Below, piece after piece: positions 17,708 through 28,178 of a stretch of DNA of 38,055 nucleotides. The notes under the pieces are model-generated. The model saw nothing but the letters and a program-made list of their open reading frames with translations. It did no database searches and was not told the origin of the DNA. The stretch's first letter is position 1, and each line of letters begins with the position of its first letter. Origin of the DNA: Gammaproteobacteria bacterium (GTDB lineage Bacteria; Pseudomonadota; Gammaproteobacteria; Burkholderiales; Gallionellaceae); NCBI GenBank assembly GCA_018819205.1, contig JAHJQE010000051.1:1-38055 (forward strand), read 5' to 3'. The translations under genes and the position numbers were made by a program.

Positions 17708-17731
17708 CTTTCTCCCGCGTGCGGGGGAAAG
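17708..17731 (+). repeat. Hairpin (REP-like inverted repeat) before the M48 gene
   Basis: 11-base arms, CTTTCTCCCGC and GCGGGGGAAAG, with a GT loop and one G-T wobble. It has no T-run, so it is not a classical terminator. It lies only 16 bases before the M48 start and could be an intergenic repeat, a transcript-processing site or a partial attenuator. Confidence 0.6.
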
Positions 17732-17747
17732 TCGGATAGGGGGTGAT

Positions 17748-18770
17748 ATGATCGCCGCGCAATATTTCGATGGCATGACCGCCGCCGCGCAGGTGGTGAC
17801 GCTGACGCTCGACGGCGAATGGCTGCAACTGCGCGGTGAAGTGCTGGCGCACGAATGGCCGCTGCGGGATGTCAAAGTCAGCGAGCGTCTGGGTGACACA
17901 CCACGCCGGATCGAGTTTTCCGATGGAAGTCATTGCGAAGTGACCGACCATGCCGCGCTGGATGTGTTGCTCAAGCAAGGCGGTTATCGCAGCAGCTGGC
18001 TGGATGGCATGCAGCACAGCATGCGCTGGGCCTTGCTCTCGGCAGTATTCATCGTGCTCATCTTCGCGGCCGCATACCGTTACCTGTTGCCCTTGGGGGC
18101 AGAGGTCGTCGCGCAGAGTATCCCGCCCAAGATGTTGCAGAAGATGGGCGCCTCGTCCCTGCAGACACTGGACAAGCTGATGCTCGAACCCAGCAAGCTC
18201 GCCCCCGAACGTCAGCAGGCCTTGCGCGCTGCCTATGCCAGGCTGGCGGCCTTGCCCGATGCGCAGCTAGCCTACCGCATCGAATTCCGCAGTGCACCGC
18301 AGATCGGCCCCAACGCCTTCGCCCTGCCGGACGGCAACATCGTCATGCTGGACGAACTGGTGGTACTGACGCAAGACGATGACGAGATACTCGCGGTACT
18401 GGCCCACGAGCGCGGCCATGTCGAGCAGCGCCACGCCTTGCGCATGGTGTTGCAGAGTTCGGCGGTGGGTCTGGCGATGACCTGGTACATGGGCGACGTC
18501 AGTTCATTGCTGGCGACGGTGCCGGCCATGCTGGTGCAAGCCAGTTACTCGCGCGATATGGAGCGCGAAGCGGATGAATACGCGGCGCGCACCCTGCAGT
18601 TGAACGCGAAGTCCCCCTGCCTGCTGCCCGACATCCTGCAGAAACTGGAAGCCGCGCATGCCAAACGCCAGGCAGAAGCCCGCAAGGAAAACGGCGGTTC
18701 GGTGATGGACTATCTGGCCAGTCATCCGGCCACACAGGAGCGCTCGGCGCTGCTCTGCCCCGCGCATTGA
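17748..18770 (+). CDS. M48-family membrane-anchored zinc metallopeptidase
   Basis: A 340-residue protein; start ATG 17748 behind GGGGGTGAT (frame open 45 bases upstream, but the hairpin lies there). The N-terminal ~85 residues form a small beta-rich domain typical of this subgroup, followed by one membrane segment (about 93-110). The peptidase domain has the zinc site HERGH (220-224) and the third ligand region MEREADEY (E274). SHPATQER near the C-terminus is also typical of M48. Relatives act in envelope protein quality control. Paired with the YjgN-like gene upstream. Substrate unknown. Confidence 0.92.
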   Translation: MIAAQYFDGMTAAAQVVTLTLDGEWLQLRGEVLAHEWPLRDVKVSERLGDTPRRIEFSDGSHCEVTDHAALDVLLKQGGYRSSWLDGMQHSMRWALLSAVFIVLIFAAAYRYLLPLGAEVVAQSIPPKMLQKMGASSLQTLDKLMLEPSKLAPERQQALRAAYARLAALPDAQLAYRIEFRSAPQIGPNAFALPDGNIVMLDELVVLTQDDDEILAVLAHERGHVEQRHALRMVLQSSAVGLAMTWYMGDVSSLLATVPAMLVQASYSRDMEREADEYAARTLQLNAKSPCLLPDILQKLEAAHAKRQAEARKENGGSVMDYLASHPATQERSALLCPAH

Positions 18771-18788
18771 TTCAAAAACTAATCTAGA

Positions 18789-18918
18789 CCACGAAAAACA
18801 CGAAATTCACGAAATGTGAGTCCAACTGTTGCACTACATTGCAGTAGTCACACTTCAGGTGAAGGTGCGAAACTATCTTGGCCTTTGGTTCTTTCGTGTC
18901 TTTTAGTGCATTTCGTGG
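18789..18918. repeat. 130-base element with imperfect terminal inverted repeats
   Basis: The left end carries three spaced CACGAAA units (CCACGAAAAACACGAAA then TTCACGAAA); the right end carries the matching TTTCGTG and TTTCGTGG units in opposite orientation with the same spacing (about 26-base imperfect inverted repeat). A small internal hairpin (ACTAC...GTAGT, about 18835-18849) lies between. It has no coding capacity. It fits a dispersed intergenic repeat or MITE-like element. It fills most of the 198-base gap between the M48 gene and hslO. Confidence 0.65.
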
Positions 18919-18968
18919 ACAACTGATTTTTTCAGGTTGATCCGCTCGCTGCGGTATCATCGCGCGCC

Positions 18969-19850
18969 ATGAAAACGCCATCCGATTCCCTATCCCGTTT
19001 CCTGTTCGAACAGCTGCCGCTGCGCGGCGAGATCGTGCGTCTCGACGACGTCTGGCAGCATGTGCTCGACCGCCACGACTATCCGCCCGTATTGCGCGAC
19101 ATGATGGGCGAGCTGTGCGCGGCCGCCGTGCTGCTGGCCGCCACGCTCAAGCTGGACGGTTCCATGGTGTTGCAGGTGCACGGCAAGGGCGCGGTGAAGT
19201 TGCTGGTGGTGGAGTGCAGCGGCGATCTTGAGTTGCGCGCCACGGCCAAATGGGAAGGCGAGATCACCCACGGCACGTTGCCGGAACTGGTGGGCGACGG
19301 ACGCTTCGTCATCACCCTGGATCCCAAGGAGGGCGGGCAAGCCTATCAAGGCATCGTGCCGCTGGAAGGCGACAGCATCGCCGACATCCTGCAAGGCTAC
19401 ATGACACGCTCCGAGCAACTGGAGACACGTCTGTGGCTGGCGGCGGATGCCAACAGCGCGGGCGGCATGCTGCTGCAGAAACTGCCGGAGCAGGGCGAGA
19501 CTGACGACGAGGATGCGTGGGACCGCGCGACACAGATCGCCGATACGCTCAAGCCGGAAGAATTATTGAATTTGCCCGCAGCAGAACTGGTGCATCGCCT
19601 CTATCACGAAGAAGACATCCGCATGTTCGACGCCCAGCCCGTGGTGTTCCGCTGTACCTGTTCACGCGACAGCGTCGCCAACATGCTGCGCATGATCGGG
19701 CGCGAAGAGGTGGACGAGATCCTGACCGAGCGCGAAGAGATCGAAGTGCACTGCGAGTTCTGCAACGAGCGCTACGTGTTCGACAAAGTGGATGCCGATG
19801 CAGTGTTCGTAGATGTGCCGGCGGTCACCGCCAGCAAGACCTTGCACTAG
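18969..19850 (+). CDS. hslO: Redox-regulated holdase chaperone Hsp33
   Basis: A 293-residue cytoplasmic chaperone. The C-terminal redox switch is present: C229-T-C231 and C262-E-F-C265, which bind zinc when reduced and form disulfides under oxidative stress, activating the holdase. The N-terminal substrate-binding domain and the characteristic stretch VQVHGKGAVKLL match the family, and the length is normal. ATG 18969 has no clear ribosome site; a TATCAT box lies only 8 bases upstream (18955-18960), so a very short or leaderless transcript is possible. Its TAG stop overlaps by four bases (CTAG) with the stop of the convergent oxidoreductase gene, with no terminator between. Confidence 0.97.
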   Translation: MKTPSDSLSRFLFEQLPLRGEIVRLDDVWQHVLDRHDYPPVLRDMMGELCAAAVLLAATLKLDGSMVLQVHGKGAVKLLVVECSGDLELRATAKWEGEITHGTLPELVGDGRFVITLDPKEGGQAYQGIVPLEGDSIADILQGYMTRSEQLETRLWLAADANSAGGMLLQKLPEQGETDDEDAWDRATQIADTLKPEELLNLPAAELVHRLYHEEDIRMFDAQPVVFRCTCSRDSVANMLRMIGREEVDEILTEREEIEVHCEFCNERYVFDKVDADAVFVDVPAVTASKTLH

Positions 19851-21442
19851 TTATTGACCATATCCAGCGCCACGGCCTCTGCCACTTCGATGCCGTCCAC
19901 CGCTGCCGACAGGATCCCGCCCGCATAACCCGCGCCTTCTCCGGCCGGGTACAGACCCTTGATGTTGATGCTCTGATAGTTCTCGCCGCGTTTGATGCGC
20001 ACCGGCGACGAGGTGCGTGTCTCCACGCCGGTGAGCAGTGCGTCGTCCATGTCGAAGCCTTTGATCTGTTTGCCGAAGGCGGGCAGCGCTTCGCGGATGG
20101 CGGCGATGGCGTAGTCGGGCAGGGCGGTGGAAAGGTCGGTCGGCGTCACGCCCGGCGTGTAGGAGGGCACGACTTCGCCCAGGTGTGTCGAGGGTCGTCC
20201 GGCGAGGAAGTCTCCGACGCGCTGCGCCGGGGCAGAATAATCTTTACCGCCCAGTTCGAATGCGCGCGATTCCCATTGGCGCTGGAATTCCACCCCGGCC
20301 AGCACATCGCCCGGATAGTCCTCCGGCGAGATGGTGACCACGATGCCGCTGTTAGCGTTGCGCTCGTTGCGCGAATACTGGCTCATGCCGTTGGTCACCA
20401 CGCGGCCTTCCTCGGAAGTCGCCGCCACCACCGTTCCGCCCGGGCACATGCAGAAGCTGTACACCGCGCGGCCGTTGCTGGCGTGGTGCACCAGTTTGTA
20501 ATCCGCCGCACCCAGCAATTCGTTGCCCGCGTTCGCGCCGAGGCGCGCGCGGTCGATCAGCGATTGAGGGTGTTCGATGCGGAAGCCGATGGCGAACGGC
20601 TTGGCCTCCATGTACACGCCGCGCTTGTGCAACATCTCGAAGGTGTCGCGCGCGCTGTGGCCGACGGCCAGCACCACGTGCTTGCTGGCGATGCGTTCGC
20701 CGTTGGCCAGCACCACGCCGCGCACCTCGTTGTTCTCGATCTCGATGTCTGCCACGCGACTCTGGAAGCGGATCTCCGCGCCGAGCGCCTCCATCTCGTG
20801 GCGCATCTGTTCCACCATACCGACCAGACGGAAGGTGCCGATGTGCGGTTTGCTCACGTAGAGGATCTCTTCAGGCGCACCCGCCTTGACGAACTCGGCC
20901 ATCACCTTGCGCCCGTAGAACTTCGGGTCCTTGATGCCGCTGTACAGTTTGCCGTCGGAGAATGTGCCCGCGCCGCCCTCGCCGAACTGCACGTTCGATT
21001 CCGGGTCGAGCTTGCCCTTGCGCCACAAGCCCCAAGTGTCCTTGGTGCGTTCGCGTACTTCCTTGCCGCGCTCGAGAATGATGGGTTTGAACCCCATCTG
21101 CGCCAGCAACAGCCCGGCGAAAATTCCGCAGGGGCCGGTGCCGATCACCACCGGGCGTTCGGCGAGACCTTGCGGTGCCTGAGCCACCACGTGGTAGCTC
21201 ATGTCCGGCGCCTGCGCGACATGCGGGATGTTCTTCTTCAGCAGCGCCGCTTCGTTCTTCACTTCAACATCGACCGTATAGACGAACATGATGGCGTTCC
21301 TCTTGCGCGCGTCATGGCCGCGCCGGAAGATGGAAACATCGATCAGATCATCGGTTTTGATGCCTAGCCGCTTGAGGATGGCGGCCGGCAGATCGGGTTC
21401 TGCATGGGAGATCGGGAGGCGGATTTCGGTGAGTCGTAGCAT
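19847..21442 (-). CDS. FAD-dependent oxidoreductase (COG2509-like)
   Basis: A 531-residue protein read on the - strand from ATG at 21442. After a ~95-residue N-terminal domain (IFRRGHDARKRN) comes the dinucleotide-binding motif VIGTGPCGIFAG (glycines at 101-106), then NVQFGEGGAGTFSDGKLY, FCMCPGG and a C-terminal FAD-binding stretch GLYPAGEGAGYAGG. These are hallmarks of the large uncharacterised FAD-dependent dehydrogenase family found widely in bacteria. Substrate unknown. It is convergent with hslO (4-base stop overlap) and divergent from the heme-kinase operon. Confidence 0.93.
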   Translation of the reverse strand: MLRLTEIRLPISHAEPDLPAAILKRLGIKTDDLIDVSIFRRGHDARKRNAIMFVYTVDVEVKNEAALLKKNIPHVAQAPDMSYHVVAQAPQGLAERPVVIGTGPCGIFAGLLLAQMGFKPIILERGKEVRERTKDTWGLWRKGKLDPESNVQFGEGGAGTFSDGKLYSGIKDPKFYGRKVMAEFVKAGAPEEILYVSKPHIGTFRLVGMVEQMRHEMEALGAEIRFQSRVADIEIENNEVRGVVLANGERIASKHVVLAVGHSARDTFEMLHKRGVYMEAKPFAIGFRIEHPQSLIDRARLGANAGNELLGAADYKLVHHASNGRAVYSFCMCPGGTVVAATSEEGRVVTNGMSQYSRNERNANSGIVVTISPEDYPGDVLAGVEFQRQWESRAFELGGKDYSAPAQRVGDFLAGRPSTHLGEVVPSYTPGVTPTDLSTALPDYAIAAIREALPAFGKQIKGFDMDDALLTGVETRTSSPVRIKRGENYQSINIKGLYPAGEGAGYAGGILSAAVDGIEVAEAVALDMVNN

Positions 21443-21552
21443 GGTTGCATTTTACATTCAGGAGGGAGTTGTTCGCTGCTTTCTGTTTCCGGTGGTGAGC
21501 TTTTGGCATTGGTGGTATGTTGCAAGTGCGTACTCGATCACATGCAATTGCC

Positions 21553-21567
21553 GCGTCATCATGACGC
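21553..21567. promoter_or_regulatory. Perfect palindrome, candidate operator
   Basis: GCGTCAT-C-ATGACGC, seven-base perfect arms around one base, ending 11 bases before the TATAAA box, so it covers the expected -35 position. It suits binding of a dimeric regulator. Confidence 0.5.
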
Positions 21568-21587
21568 AATCGGGTGGCTATAAAAGC

Positions 21588-21622
21588 ATGACAGCGCTTC
21601 GTCGCACAGGCTACGCTGTCAT
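21588..21622. promoter_or_regulatory. Second inverted repeat over the predicted transcription start
   Basis: ATGACAGCG (21588-21596) and CGCTGTCAT (21614-21622), nine-base perfect arms around 17 bases. It shares the ATGAC/GTCAT half-site with the palindrome at 21553-21567. It may be a second operator or an RNA stem-loop in the leader. Confidence 0.45.
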
Positions 21623-21702
21623 CCAGCGCAGAGGTCGACGGAGTTTGCGCCCGCTACGCGGATGGTTGATGCATCAATAATGATCAGACCGGGAGTGCAG
21701 GA

Positions 21703-24700
21703 ATGCGACGCATGGAATTTTCGCGAACTCAGTTGTATTGGCGGAATATCAAGCTGCTCATGCTGTTCTGGACGCTGGTCATCATCACCTCGTTGATCTG
21801 GAGCTTGTATTCACAGCGCGAGAGCATCAATGCGAGCCTGCATATGCAGGCTACGGCGATTCACAACATCGAGATGGAATACCGAAACTGGGTGATCCAG
21901 AACGGCGGGGTTTATGTGCCGGTGTCCGAGAGGATCCAGCCTAGCCCGTGGTTGAGCCATGTGCCGGAACGCGACATCAGGACGCCCTCCGGAAATCAGC
22001 TGACACTGCTCAATTCATCTTATGTGGTACGGCTGGTGCATGAAAACATGCGCACCAGCGGGAACCCGTTGCGTGATCACATTGCCAGCCTGCGCCCGAT
22101 CAACCCGGTCAATGCCGCCGATGTCTGGGAACGCAAGGCGATCGAAGCATTCGCTCGTGGTGAAAACGAGTCGGCGTCATTCGACGTGTTGCCGGACGGC
22201 AAGACCTATTACCGCTATATGAAGCCGATGGTCACGGAAGAGTCATGCCTGAAGTGCCATGGGCGCTTTGGCGACAAGCTCGGCGATATTCGCGGTGGTG
22301 TCAGCGTCTCCATTCCGGTCGATGCGGTCATGCTCGCCGAACGCAACGAACGCAACGCGATGATCGCCGGCCATGGACTGATCTGGGGGCTGGGCTTGAT
22401 CGGCCTGTTCGTCGGCGGCAGAAGGCAGCGGCAGGCGGTGCAGGCGGTCGAGAAGGGCGAGGAGACCTTGCACACCAATGAAGAGCGGCTCCAACTCGCC
22501 ACCACGGCCGGGAATATCGGTATCTGGGATTGGGATATCGTCAGGAACGAACTGCTCTGGGATGAGAGCATGTACGCTCTGTACGGTATCCGCAAAGAGG
22601 ATTTCGGCGGCGCCTATGATGCGTGGATCAGCACGCTGCATCCCGACGACCGTGAAGCTACCGATGGGGAGATACAGGCAGCCCTGCGCGGCGAACGGGA
22701 GTATGAACCCGAATTTCGCATCATCCGTCCGGACGGCACGGTGCGGAACATCAAGGCCGCCTCCAAAACCTACTACGACCAACAGGGCAAACCCCTGCGC
22801 ATGGTCGGCACCAATATAGACATCACCGAACACAAGCGTGCGGAAGCGACGCGTACGCAACTGGCTGCCATCGTTGAATCTTCGGACGATGCCATCATCG
22901 GCAAGACCACCGACGGCATCATCACCAGCTGGAACAAGGGCGCCGAAAGGATGTATGGCTACACCGCTGACGAGGTCATCGGCCAATCCGTCACGATCCT
23001 CGCGCCACCCTCGCGTCATGCCGAGATACGGGAGTTCCTGGAGCGGATACGCAACGGCGAGACGGTGGCCAACCACGAGTCCGAACGGCTGCGCAAGGAT
23101 GGTACACCGATCTACGTCTCGCTCACCCTGTCGCCCATCCGTGACGCGTCGGGTCATGTGACTGGAATATCCACCATCACGCGTGACGTCACCGAGAAAA
23201 GGCGCATGGAGGAAGAACTGCGCGAGGCGAGTGTCTATAACCGCAGTCTGATCGAAGCAAGCATGGATCCGCTGGTGACCATCAGCTTGGAAGGCAAGAT
23301 CACCGACGTCAACAAAGCGACCGAGGCGGTCACCGGCAGAAGCCGTTCCGAGCTGATCGGAACGGACTTCCTGGATTACTTCTCCGAGCCGGACAAGGCG
23401 CGCGACGGCTACCGGCAGGTGTTCGCCCAGGGCTATGTCACCGATTACCCGCTGGCTTTGCGCCACCGCGACGGACATCTCACCGAGGTGCTGTACAACG
23501 CCAGTGTCTATCGCGACGAGACCGGCAAGGTGCTGGGCGTATTTGCCGCTGCGCGCGATGTCACCGAGCGCAACAAGGCAGAGCGGGAAGTAAGACAATT
23601 GAGCCAGCAGAACCGGCTGATACTGGATTCGGCGGGCGAAGGGATCTATGGGCTGGACATCGATGGCCGCTGCACATTCGTCAATCCGGCGGCAGCGCAG
23701 ATGCTCGGTTTCCCGGTCGAAGAGTTGCTCGGCCAGTCCAGCCATCCTCTGTTCCATCACACCAAGCCGGATGGCAGTCCCTACCCGCAGGAAGAATGCC
23801 CGGTCCATGCAGCTTACAAGCGCGGTGAAGTCCAGCACGGCAGCGACCTGTACTGGCACAAGGACGGCAGCAGCTTCCCGGTGGAGTTCATCAGCACACC
23901 AATCCTGGAGTCCGGGGAGATCACCGGCGCGGTGGTGACGTTCCGCGACATCACCGAACGCAAACAGGCCGAGGAGCGTTTGCGGCGCAGCGAGGAAGGA
24001 TTGAAAGAAGCACAACGCATCGCCCATCTGGGCAGTTGGCATATGTACCTGGCGACCAATGAGGTTTTCTGGTCGGAAGAGCTCTACAAGATGTATGGCT
24101 TCGACCCGGCACTGCCGCCGCCGCTCTATACCGAATCCATGAAACTCTTCACGCCGGAGAGCTGGGAAAAACTGAGTGCTTCCATAACCCGGGCTGCAGA
24201 AGCGAACATCCCCTATGAGATCGAACTGGAGATGGTGCCGAAGGCCGGCGGCCGCGGGTGGATGCTGGCACGCGGGGAGCCGATTCTGGGTGAGAGCGGC
24301 GCGGTCGTCGAGATACGCGGCGTGGTGATGGACATCACCGAGCGCAAGCGCGCCGAAGAGAAGTTGCGGCGCAGCGAGCATGGTCTGGCCGAGGCGCAGC
24401 GTATCGCGCACCTCGGCAACTGGGAGCTCGATCTGGTGAGCAGCGTGCTGACCTGGTCGGACGAGATCTACCGCATTTTCGAGATCGACCCGCAACAGTT
24501 CGGCGCTTCCTACGAGGCTTTCCTGAATGCGATCCATCCGGATGACCGCGACATGGTGAACAAGGCCTACACCGATTCGGTCGCCGACAAGATACCGTAT
24601 GACATCGTGCACCGGCTGCAGATGCCGGACGGACGGATCAAATACGTCAACGAAAAATGCGAGACGTATTACGACAAGGACGGCAAGCCGCTGCGTTCGG

Positions 24701-26052
24701 TCGGCACGGTGCACGATATCACCGAGCAACAACTGGACGAGGAAGCATTGCAACGGCTGAACCGAGAGCTGCGCGCCATCAGTAATTGCAACGAGACCCT
24801 GATGCGGGCCGAAGACGAGCAGGCGCTGCTTGACGACATCTGCCGCATCGTTTGCGATGATGCCGGCTACCTAATGGCCTGGGTGGGGTATCCGCAGAAT
24901 GACGAGGCCAGAACCATCCGTCTCATTTCCCGGGCCGGGGCCGATAGCGGCTATCTCGAACAGGCACAGCTCACCTGGGCGGATACGGCACGCGGGCGTG
25001 GGCCCAGCGGAACCGCCATCCGCAGCGGCAAGAGCGTCAGCATCCAGGATTTCAGTGCCGATCCCGAAGCTGCCCCATGGCGCGAGGCCGCCCTGCAACG
25101 CGGCTACCGTTCCAGCATCGCGTTGCCGCTCAAGGATGAAAACGGAAAGGTATTCGGTATCCTCAATATCTATGCGGCCATGCCAGATGCCTTCACGCCG
25201 GAAGAAGTGCGGCTGCTGGAGGAGCTGGCCGGGGATATGGCCTTCGGCATCATGGTGCTGCATACCCGGATCGAACGCCGGGAAGCAGAGGAAGAAGTAC
25301 GCGCGCTCAACCGTGAACTGGAGCAGCGGGTGGCTGCGCGCACCGCCGATCTGGAAGCGGCCAACAAGGAGCTGGAAGCTTTTGCCTATTCGGTCTCGCA
25401 CGACCTTCGCGCACCGTTGCGTGCCATAGACGGCTTCTCCCATATCCTGCTGGAAGATTATGCCGGCAAGCTGGATGACGAAGGCAAACGCCTGCTGAAT
25501 GTGGTGCGTGACAACACCAATCGCATGGGGCAGCTCATCGATGACATCCTGAAGTTCTCACGCGCCGGCAGACTGGAAATGACTTTCTCCGAGATAGATA
25601 TGGAGGGGTTGGTGCACGAGGTCTATGAGGAACTGCGCCCGACCGCTGCCGGACATGAGTTGCAGGTGGAGATCGAACATATCCCTTTCGCCAGTGGCGA
25701 TCGTGCGATGATGAGACAGGTGTTCGTCAACCTGCTGTCCAATGCCATCAAGTTCAGTCGCAACCGGGCTCCCGCCCGGATCAAGGTGGGCGCTTCCATC
25801 AAGGGAGATGAGACCGTTTACTATGTACAGGACAATGGCGCCGGCTTCGACATGCAGTTCGCGGACAGGCTGTTCGGCGTATTCCAGCGTCTGCATTCCA
25901 TGACCGAGTTCGAAGGTACCGGCATCGGGCTCGCCATCGTCAAGCGCATCGTCACCCGTCATGGCGGTCGGGTGTGGGCCGAGGGCAAGGTCGATGAAGG
26001 CGCGACGCTGTATTTTGCGTTGCCGGCAAAGACGGCGGTCGGTAACAGCTGA
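21703..26052 (+). CDS. Hybrid-input histidine kinase: periplasmic c-heme domain, six PAS, GAF
   Basis: A 1449-residue inner-membrane kinase starting at ATG 21703 (GGGAG seven bases upstream; ATG 21712 is an alternative). TM1 about 17-37; periplasmic Tll0287-like (DUF3365) domain about 40-215 with a covalent-heme motif C182-L-K-C185-H186; TM2 about 222-241. Then six PAS domains with PAC tails (approximately 256-381, 382-503, 504-626, 627-756, 757-884, 885-1010), a GAF domain (about 1010-1190), a coiled coil, HisKA with phospho-acceptor H1233 ([15 protein letters not shown]) and an ATPase domain with NAIKF, DNGAGFD and GTGIGLAI. It carries no receiver; its partners are the receivers encoded downstream. 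PAS5 and PAS6 begin with near-identical linkers, showing internal duplication. The heme suggests redox or gas input. Confidence 0.94.
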   Translation: MRRMEFSRTQLYWRNIKLLMLFWTLVIITSLIWSLYSQRESINASLHMQATAIHNIEMEYRNWVIQNGGVYVPVSERIQPSPWLSHVPERDIRTPSGNQLTLLNSSYVVRLVHENMRTSGNPLRDHIASLRPINPVNAADVWERKAIEAFARGENESASFDVLPDGKTYYRYMKPMVTEESCLKCHGRFGDKLGDIRGGVSVSIPVDAVMLAERNERNAMIAGHGLIWGLGLIGLFVGGRRQRQAVQAVEKGEETLHTNEERLQLATTAGNIGIWDWDIVRNELLWDESMYALYGIRKEDFGGAYDAWISTLHPDDREATDGEIQAALRGEREYEPEFRIIRPDGTVRNIKAASKTYYDQQGKPLRMVGTNIDITEHKRAEATRTQLAAIVESSDDAIIGKTTDGIITSWNKGAERMYGYTADEVIGQSVTILAPPSRHAEIREFLERIRNGETVANHESERLRKDGTPIYVSLTLSPIRDASGHVTGISTITRDVTEKRRMEEELREASVYNRSLIEASMDPLVTISLEGKITDVNKATEAVTGRSRSELIGTDFLDYFSEPDKARDGYRQVFAQGYVTDYPLALRHRDGHLTEVLYNASVYRDETGKVLGVFAAARDVTERNKAEREVRQLSQQNRLILDSAGEGIYGLDIDGRCTFVNPAAAQMLGFPVEELLGQSSHPLFHHTKPDGSPYPQEECPVHAAYKRGEVQHGSDLYWHKDGSSFPVEFISTPILESGEITGAVVTFRDITERKQAEERLRRSEEGLKEAQRIAHLGSWHMYLATNEVFWSEELYKMYGFDPALPPPLYTESMKLFTPESWEKLSASITRAAEANIPYEIELEMVPKAGGRGWMLARGEPILGESGAVVEIRGVVMDITERKRAEEKLRRSEHGLAEAQRIAHLGNWELDLVSSVLTWSDEIYRIFEIDPQQFGASYEAFLNAIHPDDRDMVNKAYTDSVADKIPYDIVHRLQMPDGRIKYVNEKCETYYDKDGKPLRSVGTVHDITEQQLDEEALQRLNRELRAISNCNETLMRAEDEQALLDDICRIVCDDAGYLMAWVGYPQNDEARTIRLISRAGADSGYLEQAQLTWADTARGRGPSGTAIRSGKSVSIQDFSADPEAAPWREAALQRGYRSSIALPLKDENGKVFGILNIYAAMPDAFTPEEVRLLEELAGDMAFGIMVLHTRIERREAEEEVRALNRELEQRVAARTADLEAANKELEAFAYSVSHDLRAPLRAIDGFSHILLEDYAGKLDDEGKRLLNVVRDNTNRMGQLIDDILKFSRAGRLEMTFSEIDMEGLVHEVYEELRPTAAGHELQVEIEHIPFASGDRAMMRQVFVNLLSNAIKFSRNRAPARIKVGASIKGDETVYYVQDNGAGFDMQFADRLFGVFQRLHSMTEFEGTGIGLAIVKRIVTRHGGRVWAEGKVDEGATLYFALPAKTAVGNS

Positions 26053-26075
26053 TGAGATACGGCGGAAGATCAGTC

Positions 26076-27728
26076 ATGTCATCAAACAACAAGCTATCCC
26101 GCTTTAACCGAAGTCTCTTGCTGACGGTAGGCATGTTCGTCATATTCGCCGTCACCTTGACCATTTACATCGATGCCGAGAAAAAGATCGACCGTGTCAA
26201 TGAGGCGCGCTATCGATCCTATGTGCTGGCAGATGTCTTGCGACAGTCATCCGACGATCTCACGCGCATGGTGCGTACCTATGTGGCGACCGGCGACGTC
26301 ATCTACAAAAAGCACTATCAGGAGATCCTCGCTATCCGCGATGGCAAAAGTCCCCGACCGATCCAGTACGAAGATATCTACTGGGATCTGGTGTTGCCCG
26401 ACGACCAGCGTCCTCGTCCGGTTGGTCAGGCGGTCGCCTTGATGGACTTGATGCGGCAAGCCGGTTTCACAGACGCTGAATTCGCCAAACTGACCCAGGC
26501 CAAGGCCAACTCCGATACGTTGACCAAGACCGAATTCGCCGCCATGGCGCTGATCGAATCCACTACTCCGACCACCGAATCCAACCGGATCAAGGCGACA
26601 CGGATGCTGAACGATGCAGCCTATCATCAGGCCAAGAGCAACATCATGCGTCCGATCAGCGAGTTCTATCAAATGGTGGATCGGCGCACGCTGGAGGCCG
26701 TGCATGACGCCGAGCACGCTGCAACAATGGTGCGCGTGATACTCATCGCGCTGGGCTTGCTGCTGGCATTCGTGCTATGGAACGCCTATCGCGCCTTGCA
26801 GATCACACTGGGGTGTTCAGTGGATGAGCTGCAAGGACGTATCGCTCGTCTCGGCAGCGGGGATGTGTCAACCCCCATCCCGATCCCTGCCGGCATGGAA
26901 GACAGCGTTTTGGCCTGGCTGTCAGAAACACAAATTAATCTTGCCAGACTCGATGCCGAAAGCAAGCAGGCAGAGGCAGAGGTGCGCCGACTAAACGCCG
27001 AACTGGAGCGGCGGGTGGTGCAGCGCACCGATGAACTGGAAACGGCCATCTACGATCTGGAGAATTTCACCTACTCGGCCTCGCACGACCTGCGTATCCC
27101 GCTGCGCGCTATCGACGGGTTCGCCAAGCTGCTGCTGGCCGAGCATGCGCAGCAGCTGGACGAGGAAGGCATGCGGCTGCTGAATATCGTGCGCGACGGC
27201 GCGCGCAAGATGTCGCAATACATCGACGATATGACGGCGTTCACCCGCAGTGGACGCGCCACGATGAAGCTGGAAGAAGTCGACCTGGAACAGTTGGTGG
27301 GCGAGGTGATGGCGGAGACAAAGCCGGATGACATGGAGATCGAGCTGGTGCTGCACAAGCTGCCGCACCCGGTCGCCGACCGCAGCATGTTGCACCAGGC
27401 GCTGTTTTGCGTGCTGTCCAATTCCGTCAAGTTCTGCCGTCCCAAGGCGGCGCCGCAGATCGAGGTAGGTGCCCGCATTGAACAGCAGGAAATCGTCTAC
27501 TATGTAAAAGACAACGGTGTCGGCTTCGACATGCGCTTCGTCGACAAGCTGTTCGGCGTATTCCAGCGTCTGCATAGCGTGACAGAATTCGAGGGTAACG
27601 GCATCGGACTCGCTGTGTTTAAACGCATCATCACCCGCCACGGCGGACGGGTTTGGGCGGAAGGAAAGGTGGGTGAGGGTGCCACGATCTATTTCGCTTT
27701 ACCGATAAAGGAGGCTACTCATGGATGA
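26076..27728 (+). CDS. Membrane histidine kinase, paralogue of upstream kinase core
   Basis: A 550-residue kinase. ATG 26076 is chosen for GGAAG seven bases upstream; ATG 26052, overlapping the previous TGA, would add eight residues and has no ribosome site. TM1 about 11-31, a helical periplasmic sensor (about 32-218), TM2 about 219-241, a HAMP-like stretch, coiled linker, HisKA with H337 ([15 protein letters not shown]) and an ATPase domain ([15 protein letters not shown]). The ATPase half is closely similar to that of the preceding kinase ([23 protein letters not shown]), so one probably arose from the other. The N-box reads CVLSNSVKF: its first Asn is replaced by Cys but the main Asn is kept. 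It has no PAS. It likely shares the downstream receivers. Confidence 0.92.
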   Translation: MSSNNKLSRFNRSLLLTVGMFVIFAVTLTIYIDAEKKIDRVNEARYRSYVLADVLRQSSDDLTRMVRTYVATGDVIYKKHYQEILAIRDGKSPRPIQYEDIYWDLVLPDDQRPRPVGQAVALMDLMRQAGFTDAEFAKLTQAKANSDTLTKTEFAAMALIESTTPTTESNRIKATRMLNDAAYHQAKSNIMRPISEFYQMVDRRTLEAVHDAEHAATMVRVILIALGLLLAFVLWNAYRALQITLGCSVDELQGRIARLGSGDVSTPIPIPAGMEDSVLAWLSETQINLARLDAESKQAEAEVRRLNAELERRVVQRTDELETAIYDLENFTYSASHDLRIPLRAIDGFAKLLLAEHAQQLDEEGMRLLNIVRDGARKMSQYIDDMTAFTRSGRATMKLEEVDLEQLVGEVMAETKPDDMEIELVLHKLPHPVADRSMLHQALFCVLSNSVKFCRPKAAPQIEVGARIEQQEIVYYVKDNGVGFDMRFVDKLFGVFQRLHSVTEFEGNGIGLAVFKRIITRHGGRVWAEGKVGEGATIYFALPIKEATHG

Positions 27729-28176
27729 CAACGTGAAGGAAGTGGAGATCCTGCTGGTGGAGGACAACCCGACCGATGCGGAGCTTTGCATCCGGGCACT
27801 GAAGAAAAGCAATCTCGCCAACAAGCTGGTGTGGGTGAAGGATGGAGCAGAGGCGCTGGATTTCATTTTTGCAACGGGGGCTTATACCGAACGCCATGTG
27901 GAGAACGGCCCCAAGGTCATACTGCTGGATCTGCGCTTGCCCAAGGTGGACGGTATGGAGGTGTTGCGCCGGGTCAAGGAAGACGAGCGCACGCGAACCA
28001 TTCCGGTGGTGGTACTGACCTCGTCCAAGGAGGACCGCGATGTGGCGGAGAGCTACAAACTCGGCGTCAACAGCTATATCAGCAAGCCGGTTGAGTTCGA
28101 CGAATTCGCCAGGACGGTGTCCGAGTTGGGGCTGTACTGGCTGCTGGTAAACCATCCTCCGGTTCCGACGAGATAG
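27721..28176 (+). CDS. Single-domain response regulator (Rcp1-like)
   Basis: A 151-residue CheY-type receiver with no output domain; its ATG overlaps the kinase end by eight bases. The acidic pocket E14-D15, phospho-acceptor D70 (VILLDLRLP), T100 (VVVLTSS) and K122 (ISKPVEF) are all present. The extended loop [16 protein letters not shown] before D70 and the long alpha-4 region fit the Rcp1 subgroup that partners phytochrome-like kinases with the [11 protein letters not shown] phospho-acceptor box, as here. It probably relays phosphate or competes with the receiver of the next gene. Confidence 0.93.
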   Translation: MDDNVKEVEILLVEDNPTDAELCIRALKKSNLANKLVWVKDGAEALDFIFATGAYTERHVENGPKVILLDLRLPKVDGMEVLRRVKEDERTRTIPVVVLTSSKEDRDVAESYKLGVNSYISKPVEFDEFARTVSELGLYWLLVNHPPVPTR

Positions 28177-28178
28177 CC

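Larger units (their letters stand above)
21443..21702. promoter_or_regulatory. Divergent intergenic region between oxidoreductase and kinase operon
   Basis: 260 bases without a gene. It holds a TATAAA box (21579-21584) reading towards the kinase operon, two perfect inverted repeats (listed separately) and, towards the oxidoreductase, a TAAAAT box about 12 bases before its start. No good -35 stands 16-18 bases before TATAAA; that position is occupied by an inverted repeat, as expected of an activator-dependent or repressed promoter. Confidence 0.5.

Noticed and set aside
19517-21367. A 616-codon open frame on the + strand
   Set aside because: It begins inside hslO out of frame and continues antisense to the FAD oxidoreductase, whose motifs are unmistakable; the product is Arg/Ala/His-rich without any recognisable fold.
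21443-21702. A c-di-GMP riboswitch in the kinase leader
   Set aside because: I searched by eye for the conserved GEMM core in this leader and in 14066-14286 and found no convincing match.
22243-24753. An 836-codon open frame on the - strand
   Set aside because: Antisense to the PAS region of the large kinase; no start signal and no domain features.
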